DNA from: Hofstenia miamia
Lineage: Eukaryota; Xenacoelomorpha; Acoela
Assembly (NCBI GenBank): GCA_004352715.1
Contig: SCFE01000072.1
Location: 1,666,335-1,730,334, forward strand
Length of the DNA: 64,000 bases
Direction: 5' to 3'
Below the pieces are notes generated by a model, which worked only from the letters and a program-made list of their open reading frames with translations, searched no databases and was not told where the DNA came from. Shown here piece by piece: positions 45,041-57,860 of the stretch. Positions within the stretch are counted from its first letter, which is position 1; each line of letters starts with the position of its first letter. A program made the translations under genes and the position numbers.

Positions 45041-45860
45041 GGTATATTAATGATAGGTCACGTTATGTACGGAATACAAAATTATATCAATATGCAGATT
45101 GTACGTCTCTCTTGAGCACTCATATAAACGCTATTATTTCATCTAAATTATTACAAAAAGATATTGAGTCTTTGACGAATTATTTTTATGATCTTACATT
45201 AAAAATTAATGTTAATAAACCCAGTTTATATAATTTACTCCAGTTAAAATACTGTTTAAAAGAAAATACAACTTCGTATTGATAATAACAAAAAATGCTG
45301 CAAAATAAGGTAGTTAAATATTTAGATGTAGAAATTAATGAAGATCTAGCTTTCAATAATGTTTTCTCATATAAATTTAAAAAATGGTCTCTAGTTTTAA
45401 ATTGCTACATCAAATTAGAAGTTTAGGTAAATACTTTCATAAGCAATTTTTAAATGTATTTTTTCTTAGTCATTTTCAATTTTGTCATTTTTTATTTCAA
45501 GATTTATCAGGAAAGAAACAAGTCAAGTTGAATACTACATACAATTGGGCATTGCACACTTTAAACTATATGCTGAAACATACATCTATAAACAGCATAA
45601 AGAATAATTGTGGTATGCTTTCTCCAGTTTATTCAAATAATTTCTGAACAATATGCATTATGTATAAATTCATTTAATACAGGAATCCTTTGATTTTCTA
45701 AAAGAGTATGTAAATATAACTGAGCAAACCTAAAAAAAGAGCAGTAGATTTTCCGGAAAACAACCATTCTCTTTTCATGCTACAGATAAATGGAATATAC
45801 TCACTGACATCATTATCGAACCTGAGAAATGCATTAAATACAAAATTGCATGAATGATTA

Positions 45861-46600
45861 GTGATTCCAGAGTATTCATTAATAAAAAGAAAATGCTGCT
45901 TTGTCAACTCTTTTCTCGTCTTAATAAAGAATAAAGAGCTCTCCTGCTCCTTTTCAAAACCTCTCTCCATTCTACACCAGTCTCTGCCACTAGTTCTACT
46001 CATTCACCATTCTCAGAAGAAACTACATCATGTACTCCTCTTAATGTAAAGAACTCCAGATTGCCTTCACCTTCCCCTCATCATCCAGAAAATTGCTCAC
46101 ATATAACTCAAAATGTCCGTCAAAAACACAATCATCTCAACCATCATTTATCTGTAAAATCTTTCAAGCCTGGAACATCGTCTCTCATCATTGAAAGCAG
46201 TAACAGGCCTCATTTGCAAAAATCTACCAACATCAAAAAATTTCAACAGAACATCAATAATCTTGTATCTTTAATCCATTCAAAATTCTGCTCTACAGAA
46301 GAATCATGTCATCACTATATTAAATGAAGCCTTATCACGTCTCTCTACTAATAAATTCAATGTTATTCCAGTTTTCAAAAGTTTTCTGAACTCTCCAAAT
46401 CCAACCTTTTTGCCCATAATGGAATCGACTTATCTTGTCAAGGAATTGCTCATATCACTTTCGTCTCAAAAGGATTCTTCCAACCTCACCTAATTTCTCC
46501 CTCTTCATTTCAAATTCCGAATGTCACCTAGCTAAAAGCAGCCAATTCTTCAAATCGTTGAACTTTTCTTCCAATTCCTCCTTCATCTGAATTATCATGA
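45861..46600 (+). pseudogene. Possible LINE ORF1-like region
   Basis: Ser/Thr/Pro/His-rich frames (TPVSATSSTHSPFSEETT; MPSPSPHHPENCSHITQNVR at 46061) stand between the tail of one LINE and the ORF2 start of the next. Position and composition suggest an ORF1-type or 5' region; no diagnostic motif is seen. Confidence 0.35.
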
Positions 46601-46624
46601 AAATGTACAGAAAATAGGTAAGTT

Positions 46625-49560
46625 TTGATTATATATTACTTAGTTATCTATGTAATGTTACAAAATGTACCTATATATTATAAAAATCCACATCCACATG
46701 CTTCAAAACATCCCCATTTAATATATTATGCATATACAGTTAAATTCATTACCTTTCTTCTTAATCACCTCAATAAATATTTTTATTCCATGAGATTACT
46801 TCTTTCAGGAGATATTAACCTCAACCCAGGGCCAATTCTAGAAGAATCACAAATAGAAAATAAATTAAATAATTACTGAAATAACTGTAAATTTGTACAT
46901 CTCAATGCTATAAGTCTCCATTCAAACAGAAATGATTTTCTAAACTTAATTATTGAGATAAGACAAAACGAAATATTTTTAATTATCAAAATTTGTTTAC
47001 ACCATAACACTTACCGCATTATTATGACATAAAAAACTGATTAGGTAAAGGTGGCAGGCTCATGATTCCAGCTTCAAAATGTTTAAAACTGGTACGTAAT
47101 TTAAAAGATGTATTAAAACATGATATATTTTAATCACTCTAAATAGAAATTATATCATTTGAAAATAAATGCCATAAAGAACTGATTAATATCACATACA
47201 ATCCCAATAAGAATGATCATAGTGACTATTTAAAATTTAAGCAATTGAAATTTTCGAAATAAGTGATTTCTACTGTTCTATAAATATATTTGGTGACTTT
47301 AATATAAATTAATTTTATAATCTTGAAAAAAAATTTTAAGAAAATTTTGTGCAACGTACGATTTTCATTGTGTAAATACTGACTGTCCTACATGACATAG
47401 CAATTTAATTGATTACTTCTAAACGAATTCAGACAAAGTTTTTGAATCCTTTATATTTGAATCATTCAGTGACCATGCTATTTACACATATATAGGTAAT
47501 ATAACTACCAAAGCTAATAAATTTAAAATAATTTATGCAAGAGATTATCTAAGTTATTAAGACAAAATAATGGAAACACTATTGAAAAACATATTCAAAT
47601 ATATATGCATATTAACATTTTGATCTTGCATGATTAATTATATTTCAAAAGAAATTTGCAATGCAGTTAATAAAGTGGCACCAATTAAGCAAATTTAAAA
47701 GCGCGGAAGTTTGCTTTATCAAATGCTAATGATAGTGACAAACATGAACTAACAAGTATTAAAAGAAAATTGTTTGATCTCAGTCAAACAGAACTGACAA
47801 CAACTAATTGGACTAATAAAGAAAATTCAAAGAGGATTATTAAACAAGCAAGAAATAAAAAATCTGCCTTAAAACAGAAAAGGTTCTTCAATATAAATTT
47901 TGGGAAAATTAAAGGAATTTCAAGTTGAAATTTTAACTGATATTAATGAATTAAGGTTTGATAATCAAACAACAACAGAAAAAATAAGAATAATAGACAA
48001 CATTTATTGACAATTTTAATTTTCTCCAATATTAAAGAAAGGTAAATAATAATAAATTCCCAGGAAAAACATTAATTATATAATCTTCCAAACTTTATTA
48101 TTAAACGTCATTTTCATATCTAATATTCGCATTTAACCAATGCATTATGGATAATGAATTCCCGGATATATTTAAGAAATCAGACATAAGCTCTATATAC
48201 AAAAAGGCGACCTTCTAAGCACACAACATTATAGGCCCATTTGCATTAGCGATCTTTTTAGTAAACTATTTGAAAATTATTAAAAATCAAATAAATGCAT
48301 TTTTGATGTCTAAAAATATACTTTCGAAAATAAACAATCACTGGTTTTTGTAATGGTTATCACACTCAGGACGCAACTTTATCAATATCACAACAAATAA
48401 TTTCTAATTTATCCCTAAACAAATGTAGCTGTGTTGCACTCTTTGGTTTGAGCAAAGCTTTAACTCAATGAATTATTACATATTGAAAGACAAATTAATA
48501 TATTATAACTTTGATAATAAATCTGTTAACTTAATAATGACTTTTCTTATAAATCGACAGCAAATAGTTATACTTAATGGTAAAAAGGCAAAATATATTA
48601 TAACAGACTGTGGGGTTCCAGTCCATTTCTATTTGCAATCTACGTTAATGACATATTAATGACAGGTAAAAGCAGTAATATTTTTCAATATGAAAATGAT
48701 ACCTATCATATAAGTACTGATATTAATGCCATTAATGCAACCAAAAAATCTCCAATATGTCATTGAAAATTTAACAAAATAATTCTCAAATAATCAATTG
48801 AAAGTAAATATTGAAAAAAGCACAATTTATAATATTCTCCCCTAAGACAAAAAGAAATCTCACAAAAATATAGAACTTAAATTAAATCATGTCCCAATAA
48901 AGCAAAGTGAATCTATTACCTATTTAGGTGTTGAAATTTCGGACAATTCTTTCATGTCTAAAATTAAAAAAATGGGTTCTGGAGTTAGGTATCTTTATCC
49001 TCTCAAAAATATTTCAAATACGTACCACAAACCATTAATAATGCACTCTGCCTTTCACATTTTCAATTTTGCTGATTCCTCTTTACAAATATTAATTCAA
49101 AACATCGCATCCTGCTGAATAAAACTTTCATTTAGTCCTTTAAAATGCTCAATTTTGCACAAAAACATGACAACGCATCCGATTAACAATTAAAATACAA
49201 AATATTATATTCTTATTACCAAATTCAAATGCATATATTATCAATATTACTTAAATTCCAATTTGGTCCAGCTGCAATTTCGTTTTAAATTAATATAATA
49301 AATTAAATGAACATTCTCAAACATGTTTATGCTTTGATAATCATTCTAATAGTTTTCACCACACAGCAACTAAATTATGAAATAATTACAAAAAATTCAA
49401 AAAGAAATTGCGAACATTCCTCTTTAATAGACAATGCCTACTTAATTTTTGTTTTCACTTTAGTATATAGAGGAACTGACAAGGTTTCTTTAAAAACTAT
49501 TGATGAACTATAATGATTTATTACAATTGCATTAAATGTTCTTAAGAAATGTTAAGTTTA
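46625..49560 (+). pseudogene. Jockey/CR1-like LINE ORF2, copy 2, with 2A-like start
   Basis: ORF 46625-46879 contains RLLLSGDINLNPGP, a 2A-like motif at the front of ORF2. It is followed by the endonuclease start KFVHLNAISLHSNRNDFLNL and IIEIRQNEIFLIIKI (about 46890-46995). RT motifs: GYHTQDATLS and CVALFGLSKAL (48356-48465; the family's D of FLD.SKAF is Gly), FLINRQQIVILNGKKAKYII (48543), CGVPV (48608), IFQYENDTYHISTDINAI (48683-48730; YADD is YEND), then YLGVEISDNS (48925). Many stops. The encoded enzyme would have nicked target DNA and reverse transcribed the LINE RNA. Confidence 0.82.
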
Positions 49561-49639
49561 TAGTTTGATCATCTGTTTAAGTAAGCATGATTTGATTAGA
49601 AATTGGTTAACACACGAACAATAAAGCTTTTCCTAAATG

Positions 49640-50070
49640 CTTTGCTTTTAACAATAGGAGCTAGATATTTATTGGTTGATCTAGTAGTTGTTTGTGGATT
49701 TGAATTTGCATAATTATATTATATAGATGATGATGATGATGATGGTTCTTTTCAATTTCAGATAATGTTTTCTGATCTTCAATTTTTAATAACTCAAGGA
49801 TGTTAAATTTCACATTTGTATATAGTTTCTTGTAGCAGATTAATAAATAATGACTTTTTTGACAATAACCATAAACTGCTAGACAATATCTGATTCGACT
49901 AATTGCCAATGCTTCAAGTACATGGTTTCGTGGTTTCTTTCTTTTATGTTAACATTCTTAGTAATTAAATGTTTGAAAATATATTTTATTTGCTTTAACA
50001 AATATTCACCATGTACACTAAATCTCATATCTGATTGAAAATATATTCCCAAAATTTTCAAATCTTGTTT
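49640..50070 (-). pseudogene. LINE ORF2 C-terminal part, minus strand
   Basis: MKILGIYFQSDMRFSVHGEY (50061 downward) is the K.LGI.F...M.F..H segment after the RT palm, followed by LAISRIRYCLAVYGYCQKSH (about 49912), the I..R..Y...V.G motif of the LINE thumb. A (ATG)n run near 49730-49745 encodes six His and interrupts the tail. Confidence 0.75.
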
Positions 50071-52859
50071 TTCTTTGTATATTGAAAAATAGTTACAGTA
50101 AATAATATATTTTTAAACTGAAATATTTTTTGTTTTATATTTAGTTCATTTTATTCCCCATGCTGCTTTTTTGCTTCAGTTGGGGTAGTGCAGTACACAG
50201 GGATTAAAGGTATTTTACAGTACAACTGCTAACAAAGGTAAAATATGACAAAGTTGCATTGATTCATTCTATGAGTACAATCCTATATGAAATAGAATTT
50301 TTTGCTAATAACCATTTTGAAAAATTCTGCTGTCAGCAAAAATATGTTGACAATATGCAATACCTGTAAACTTAGTAAATCAGAAAAAGTCTGAATGGCC
50401 ATATGCCTCACCTGAGTCATTCACTTAAGTCAATCTTCACTACAGATATTACTGTTCTCTATTTTTAAACAATATAATACTGTAGCTATTCAGAATCTAA
50501 TATAAATATTAATAATCTATTTAGGTAACAAAGCACCATGGACTCTGACTGACCTGAAAACAGTTTATGTTCTTCTTCTTCAAACACTTCCAGCTGTAGA
50601 GAAATATCCATCATCTTTAAAGAGTGCATACTCTGTTTATTATTTTGAACTTAAATGATTGCTAAAATATGATTGCTTAGCTCATATGTAAAAGCATGGA
50701 AATGCATGTAATACAATGTTTATTGTTATATTGTACTTCTAAGAAGAACCAAGCAAAGTCATTGTCTTACTTTCTTGAATATTTTTATACCTATGCTAAT
50801 CAATTCAATTTAGCATGGACCACTTTTAGGGATGAAACTTGTAACAGTCTACAAGCAGCTACCCATGAGCACCCTTGAGCCCTATTTAATTATATGCACA
50901 GGAAATACAAAAATTAGAAATACTTAATCCCTGATCAGGTAAGATTTTTAGATTTGAAATTTAAGGTTCTCACAAATATTGAACAAAAGTACTCTCGAAT
51001 ATATTAAATTTTTAAAGGATTTGAATTTACCAAAATAATATTTGTATATATTTAGCTGGTATTGGCCGTTAAATTTCAACAATCAATTGAATGACAATCT
51101 CGCCCTGAAATTTGTTTTCAAAATTCATTTTTGCATTTGAAAAATATGCTGATTTTCAAAACAAAATAATTCATAAAATCGTTAAATAACGTCCCCTAGG
51201 CACTTGCAATGTATTCCGAAAGTTTGTCAAAGCGGGTGGACACTACATCCCACCTAGTTTGAACTGTGATGAACCTATAACACATGTTGGGTGTATCAGC
51301 TATTGTGCATAGACACTCACGAAGTTTATGGAGAAAATTACATGCAAAGTTAAAAAAAAACATATCACTTGAATAGCTGCAGAGTTTGGAATAATTATCA
51401 ATGGGTGGAAATGGTTCTCTTTTTTGGATGAAACTCATTTACTGCGCCAAATATTCACGCCTTTATTAAGACAAAACTCCCGATTTTTGAAATGCATTTG
51501 GAAATCTTTATTTCCTCTGCAAAAATAGATCATGATTTACTAGCTTGGTTTTCTGATATGGGATATGAAAATTTACTATTCGAATTGAACAAATGCTGAA
51601 AAATCCCTAAATTACCAAAATGAAAAAAGTGACCTTGAAATTTCAGGAGAAAGGATTAAATCTGTCTTTTTGATGGTAAAAAAAATTTTGAATAAAGAAC
51701 TTGAGGTTCAATTATTATTTGCAATTGTGATATTGAGAAAAATATTTAAAATTATTCCAATATTTTTTTTTCGGCATCCAGCTGCACTACTTGCAGCCAA
51801 AAGTGCTCAGGAAAATTCGTTTCTATTTGTAAAATAAAAGTTTTGCTCTATTTGTTGAATAAATAACCTGAGTTTAAATAATTATTTGGAAATTGCAATA
51901 TTGGAAAAATCTTTACAAAAATTCAATTATTTATTTTTGATACACAAAACTATTGCAATACAATAATAGTAACAACTCTGCATTCAGAATGAAAAAAATG
52001 AAACAATAATTATTAAATTTAGTTGCAGTAAATATATATTTGCTTTCGTAATAGAATATATAGTTTCAAATACATGATATTAAAAAGAAGGATTTTAGGG
52101 AACAAAAAAAACTAAAATCAATATCAGTATGTTATGAATTATAAATGTGATCCACCACCCATCTGAATCATTGACCCTTGGGTCACTGGCCCATGTGCTG
52201 CTCTGGTGAAGATTACAAACAAATAAATTTGTATTGTATTTTTATTGAGCCATGGCTTTGATGTAGCAAGTATTATTAGTATTTCAGTTTCACTGGATAA
52301 AATTTTATTACCATTAAATGTATTTTTGCATGGTTATGAAATCAATAACTTTCTAATAATTATTTGAAAAAATCACAAATAATTTTATGTAGGACGAAAA
52401 GTTTTCAGTATTCAATTTACGGAAATGGCTGATGTTTTCCTCACAAACAGTAATTAAAAATTTTCTTAGAAATGAGAACAGCTTGCATGCTAATAGAAAA
52501 TTCAACAAAATATTAGCAAATCAATTAATTCAAATCGCATGTTTCTTGAACGAGTCGAAAATTATTGTGCAACGTTTAAATGAATATTTAGGTAATTTTT
52601 TATTTGTATGTTTTAGTTACTGTTAGCACGAACTATAGCAGAAACACCTATCAAACCTATTAAAAATCCGAAGGTCTAAAGAGTAAGCTTGTAAAAAAGT
52701 TCTTAATTCACGAATGTTTTCAATACCAAAGTTCATATTTCTTATTTTTTTGAAAAGAAATTCATGAAAATTTAACCCCTTATTGATTTGGACACTTAAA
52801 TATGTTACAAGTTACAACAGAAGGTTGTTTAATTTTTTTGTTTCTATAAGTGCTTAATT
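50071..52859. other. Stretch without recognisable gene
   Basis: AT-rich non-coding sequence. Small frames (50696-50878, minus 51196-51438, 52432-52626) carry no domain I know. Confidence 0.45.
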
Positions 52860-53130
52860 CTATGTTCTAAACTAATTGATGAGCTTCTTTGGAAAATGAT
52901 CATGAATTGTTTTATTGATATTTATAGCTAATGTATTATTATTAATGTACCTTAAAAAGAGGCTAATATAATTGCTTAAAATTCTTGGAGTTGTGTACGG
53001 ACTGATATTACGAGAAAAAATACAAGTGCCATCTGCATATTGGTATATCTCACAGATGTTGTGTATGTGATGACACATGTTGTTACCATATAAATAAAAC
53101 AAAAACGGCCTTAATGCTGCATTTCCCCGA
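52860..53130 (-). pseudogene. LINE reverse transcriptase fragment, minus strand
   Basis: Reads FYLYGNNMCHHIHNI and IYQYADGTCIFSRNISPYTT, then NNTLAININKTIHDHFPKK. This is the F.IYIND, YADD, and N.L.IN..KT..M.F series of jockey/CR1-like LINEs, with the second catalytic Asp of YADD changed to Gly. Confidence 0.75.
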
Positions 53131-53623
53131 GCACGCTATGGACACACATTTACTTACCTCACCTTTTTGCTTACATGGTATTGGGTAAATGAAAGTGAAT
53201 TGTCGTAGTAAGATACTATTTAATAATATTTTATCCATTCATAGCGAGGAAATAATTTTCTTACCTTTCATTTTGTTTACATGAGACTCCAATCTCAGGT
53301 GAAAAATTAGTTAAAATAAGTCATATTGCCGTTCATTACGATGTCTAAAATAAATCTTATACTATTTTAAATTGAAATTAATAAATAGAATTTTACTGCT
53401 AATATTTAAGAAAGTTTTGTTTGTAATATCGAAAATATGTTGGCATCCGTTATTAAATGTGAATTTAGTATGTTCATTTTCACTATATATTATCCAATTT
53501 GCATAGTGAAGGGTAGGAATGTTTTTAACAATTATGAGTTTTCGAAAGTGCCATCTTTTATTTCTCTATACAAAGATAGAAATGATCAAGCCCGATCCTT
53601 ACAAAAACAATTACTTAATTTTT

Positions 53624-53624
53624 N
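53624..53624. other. Single-N contig join
   Basis: Separates CpG-normal LINE-rich sequence from a CpG-poor LTR end. It marks the right border of the probably misplaced contig 43025-53623. Confidence 0.8.
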
Positions 53625-53911
53625 GAGAGCTCTGAGATAAATTGTTTATTGTGCTAGAAATTAATACCTTGGCAAGTAAGGATGGCTTCAAAGATATGGC
53701 TTTGGCATGGTGCTGTGTGAGTTGGTCACTGCTGAAGTTCTTCTTGGATTGGAATTTTTTATTTGTTAGGCGAAAATCTGTGAACCACCAATGTATGTTT
53801 TCTACTGGAATGCAGGTTGCTCTCTACTATGGTAGACTTTGCAACCTTTGATCTAAACTCCTGAGTTGCCCAGTACTGCTAGAGTAGCCAGAGATCCCCC
53901 ATGATTCTACA
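53625..53911 (+). repeat. True 3' end of the gypsy-type element's 3' LTR
   Basis: GAGAGCTCTGAGATAAATTG onward equals 41477 onward through the CTCTCT word, then keeps its own sequence to CATGATTCTACA (53911). The next bases are ATTG, the same as the 4 bases before the 5' LTR at 30866-30869. So this is the element's right boundary, not an unrelated LTR. Confidence 0.8.
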
Positions 53912-54690
53912 ATTGATTTAATGTTTACTGTTTATAATATGCAGTTTTTTATGTTTGCTATAATTGGTACAATGGTGAGTTCATATTTATTTTTTTCACA
54001 ATTGCTTTCCTTTTTTTCTCATCATAGGGAGTACTAATTTTTTGTTTTCTGTCAGAGTGATTGCTATTATCCAGACCAATGTTCAGGCTCTTATTTCAAA
54101 TGTGTTTTTCTCTTCAAATACCATGTTTTTAAATATCATTTCAAATGAATTTCATGTGCTATTCATATCTTTTATAGTACCTTTTCTAGAGGTTTGTGGT
54201 ACTTTTTTTATTAGTGACTTGATATCTATTGTGAGCCAATCATTTGGGATAAATTTGTCTCCTTTTATGTTGTTGCACACCTTTGCAGTCTGTTTTAGAT
54301 GTTCTGGTGTTTGGTTCATACTGCATTTCAGATATATATCTCCTATCTCTTCTAGTTTGATTCCCATTTCTGTGAGTTCCATTGTTTTTATTTGATAATA
54401 TAATTCAATTGCTGTTTTGGGTTCTATCAATATCCTTTGTGCATTTGCCATCAAATTTAGTTCCAGATCTCTTGTTATAGGCTCTAATAGGTTTTGGTTT
54501 GCATTATTTTCTATTACAATTATGTTTTCTAGTTTGCCTGCCAGCTCTTTTATAAATTCTGGTATCTTTTCAACAGCATTCTTTTTTGCTATTATTATCA
54601 TTCATACTTTCTGGGTTTTATCACTGAAATTTATTATTACTGTGTCTGCAGTAATGGAGTATGCATATGGAAAATAATGGCATACTGTAA
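53912..54690 (-). pseudogene. Accessory module remnant, N-terminal part; partner of 29600-30865
   Basis: ORF of 149 codons (54601-54152) reads MIIIAKKNAVEKIPEFIKEL, then LENIIVIENN, ILIEPKTAIELYYQIKTMEL, YLKCSMNQTPEHLKQ and NDWLTIDIKS. It goes on past stops with FKNMVFEE, TLVWIIAI and LPMMRKK. It follows the modules at 13.5 and 16.2 kb segment by segment (IVISN..., VEPKTVVDLH, LKCSLNQ, VFEE, TVWLLMI, LPMMRKN). An upstream frame shows TADTVIINFSDK (about 54645). It stops at the LTR, and the missing downstream half is the minus-strand sequence at 30865-29600. Unknown function. Confidence 0.75.
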
Positions 54691-57600
54691 AATATTCTTT
54701 ACATGAAGATTTTAGTTATAATTATAATGCCTTTTATTAAAGTGAATGTGTAATAGAAACATTTATTTCAAATAATCCTGTTTTCCTTAGGGATAATTAA
54801 AGGAATTTATATTTGTGCTACATTTAGTGGTTATTAAGGTATAACTCAAATGCTTACTTGTCTGCTTGAAGCTTTTGTGAAACTGTGAACTGACCATTTT
54901 TATGAAGTGAATCTGTAATTAAGAAAGTCCATTTATATTTCTGATAAGTACTCACATTAACACAATTGTGCTGTTGAATTAAATATTAATGATATTAGAG
55001 TAATTGTCAAAATGTCCCATGTAGCAGTGATTGAAAATATTTTGTTTTAGACATATATTGTGGACCAAAAAAGCAATCAATTGCTTGATATACAATTTGT
55101 ATTGTAGATAGCTTTTTTGAAGGTTCCAATTTTAATATTGTAACTAAAAATTTTCTCCAAATCAATGTTATTTGCATCAAAACATTAAATTCATAGAGTA
55201 GTACATATTGGAGTAAGTGGGAATATATAAACTATTGCATTTAAATTGAGATTTGGACTAATTTTCATGTAAATATACACTTCAGCAGGAGAATTTAGTT
55301 ATTACTACATTGCATGCACCAAAATATTTGAAAAATGTTGTTTTACTAACTACTAAAATGTGTTCAAGCATCAGATTATAGTGTCATTGCAAATGATGTC
55401 AATGCATCTCTCCACTAGAAAAATTGTTTTTTTGAAGTATTGTTGGCATAGATATTCTCAATAGATGTGCATTGTGGAAATGCTTTGAAGGTTGTTCAAA
55501 TAATTGTTTTTTCTTATTTTCACTTGATTTATTACCATTCCTTGTTGAAGAATGTTCTGTGGGTTTTTATAGGAAAATGAAAATCAAAAAAATATAGCAA
55601 CATTTGAATTAAATTTAGGATTAATTGTTTCAATTTAATGGCAGAAAAAATATATTATTGAATAAACATAGTCAAATTGAAAAATAATTAGATGTATTCA
55701 ATGAAAGTAACACTTGTCTTGCATTATTTGTATTACTTATCAGCAAAAAAATTTTCATGCCATCTCATGTCTTTATTTTCTTATCTTGATGTAATCAGAG
55801 ACTCAATTGGTCAACAATTAAAAATATCTAGTTATCAATTGAGAGAATGTTTTTCTATGGGTATTATCTATTGTGGGCAAAATTTTATGTAATTCAGTAA
55901 GCATCTTGTAAACTGTTAATATCAGATTGGTTCAGGATTAGAATTTAGCTTGAGATTTCAGTTTAATCAAATCATTTACTTAATTACTTCAATAGAACTA
56001 AAACAAAATATATTTTAATTTTAGTAATGACCTATTACATTGGCCTAATGACACATTTATTCTGAATTATTCAATCATTAATTCATTGATAGTTATATTC
56101 AGTTCTTTTGTTAATATTTATATTTTACAAGTTCTAAGTATATTTTCTTTTATCAATAATATTATATTTTGAACATTTGCTTGCTTAATTTTTGTCATTA
56201 TTTGCTGTTTGTTTGTTTGAAAATTTATTCTTAGAAGTCATTAGTACAATATATTCAAATTGTATATTCAATGGCTTTGTCTGTCATTGAATGTTTACAG
56301 ATAAGTATTATTTTGATTAAAATAAATATTGTAAGTAGATTATATTATGAGTTTTGTTCATCTTATACATCTTATATTGCCCATTTTTAGTAAGAGGAAA
56401 TTTATTTGGAATTTTTTCATTATATTTATTGTAGGATCATAAAATAATGCTTAGATTTGTGATGATACATGGAATACCTATGTTAATTTCAATCATATTA
56501 GATATGGCAGAGAAAATAGATGAGCCATAGGGTAACTTATGTTTTCAAAGCTGCTCTAAATGCATTGTTGTTTTTCATAAAATTTATGTGAATTTATACA
56601 AATTCCACAGTTTTAGGCACAATCACATCACATAATGATGCCTGATTATTACCTAGATGTTGAAAGATAAAGCATATTCTAATTTGGGTAAAGAAGTGTT
56701 AGAGTTGTTGTTGATTTAATTTCATATGAGATGAATGTGTTAGAGACAGTTTCTTGTAAAGCACAACAGCAAAAAACACATTTTCTAGATTAGCTTTAAC
56801 TAAATTTTGCTTTTAAAATATTGAAATTCTCCTGAATAAATTAGTCATGGACAATTATATATTCTGTTAATTGTTATTTGTCAGCAATGGCTAAACTACA
56901 TTGCCAATAGCTTTGCAATATTCCTATCTTAATATTATTCATAATTGTAAATATAAATATGATAGAAAATTTATTAGTCTCAAAATAATTCCAGGATAAT
57001 TGTTACCATTGGAGGCTAAGTCAAACCACTTTCAGTGTATCAAAATTTGAAGTATCTTTTCAAGCTCTCTGCTAGCTATTTGAAAGATGCTCATATCAAT
57101 TTATTACTGTTTTCATTACTTTATCAAAATATGTATCACATGAGATGAAGTTATGAAAATTGGATGACACACTTTTATGTTTTTCAATATCCATTATTAT
57201 TTTAAAATCAAAATGGCTGAAATTGGTTAGCAATGTTTTTCAATTTATATCAAAAGAAGCAATCTTCTGTCATTATGCTGGCATTTTGGTGGCAAGCAGA
57301 AAATATATATTAATGGTACAGGGCTTCAACCTAATACTATTTTGTTGAGGCAGTCAAGCATTTGTTCCCATCCTTCTGCAAAAACCCTTTAGGAAATGCA
57401 CATTGTCAATGAAAATTGAAGTGACTACAGAATTTTTTATTATATTTTCAACCTTTTTTGTTGCAATACCATTGTGTGTACATGCTGAAATTTTTGTGCA
57501 TCCTATCCACAGCAATCTTCATACTAATATTATAAAATGAGATTGGAAACAAATTAATATAATTATAAAAAGGTGAAAATGAAGTCAAAATGAGACCTGA

Positions 57601-57860
57601 GGTATAAATTGACTTTGATTGCTTATTCTATATTTCCTGTCAATCATAGCATATAATCAATGTTTTGGCATTTGTTTTTTTGTGCATATAGTTTTGCTAA
57701 ATATGTTTTGTAATTTTACTTAATAAATAATATAGACATGAAATATTATAATATATTGATCTCATTAAATATATATTTGTATAAATTCTGATATTATTGA
57801 ATTTGATTGGTAAGTAAATATTGTAAAAAAAAATACCTAACCAACTATGGCTAACAGAGT
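54691..57860. other. CpG-free AT-rich stretch without recognisable gene
   Basis: No domain, RNA gene or repeat recognised. By eye no CG dinucleotide occurs between about 55050 and 57860. Confidence 0.55.

Larger units (their letters stand above)
43990..45860 (+). pseudogene. Jockey/CR1-like LINE reverse transcriptase, copy 1
   Basis: FLDLSKTL (about 44030) is the RT FLD.SKAFD motif; ENRRQCVKLN and VPQGTLLGPILFDIYI (44125-44232) is the GVPQGS.LGPLLF.IYIND block. The domain is broken by a microsatellite and a MITE (44231-45040) and resumes at 45041: YINDRSRYV, LYQYADCTSLLSTHINAI (YADD with the last Asp replaced by Cys), TLKINVNK, then KYLDVEINEDL.F (45310) and the tail FSFHATDKWNIL (about 45765). 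Reads like the copy at 46.6-49.5 kb. Inactive. Confidence 0.82.
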
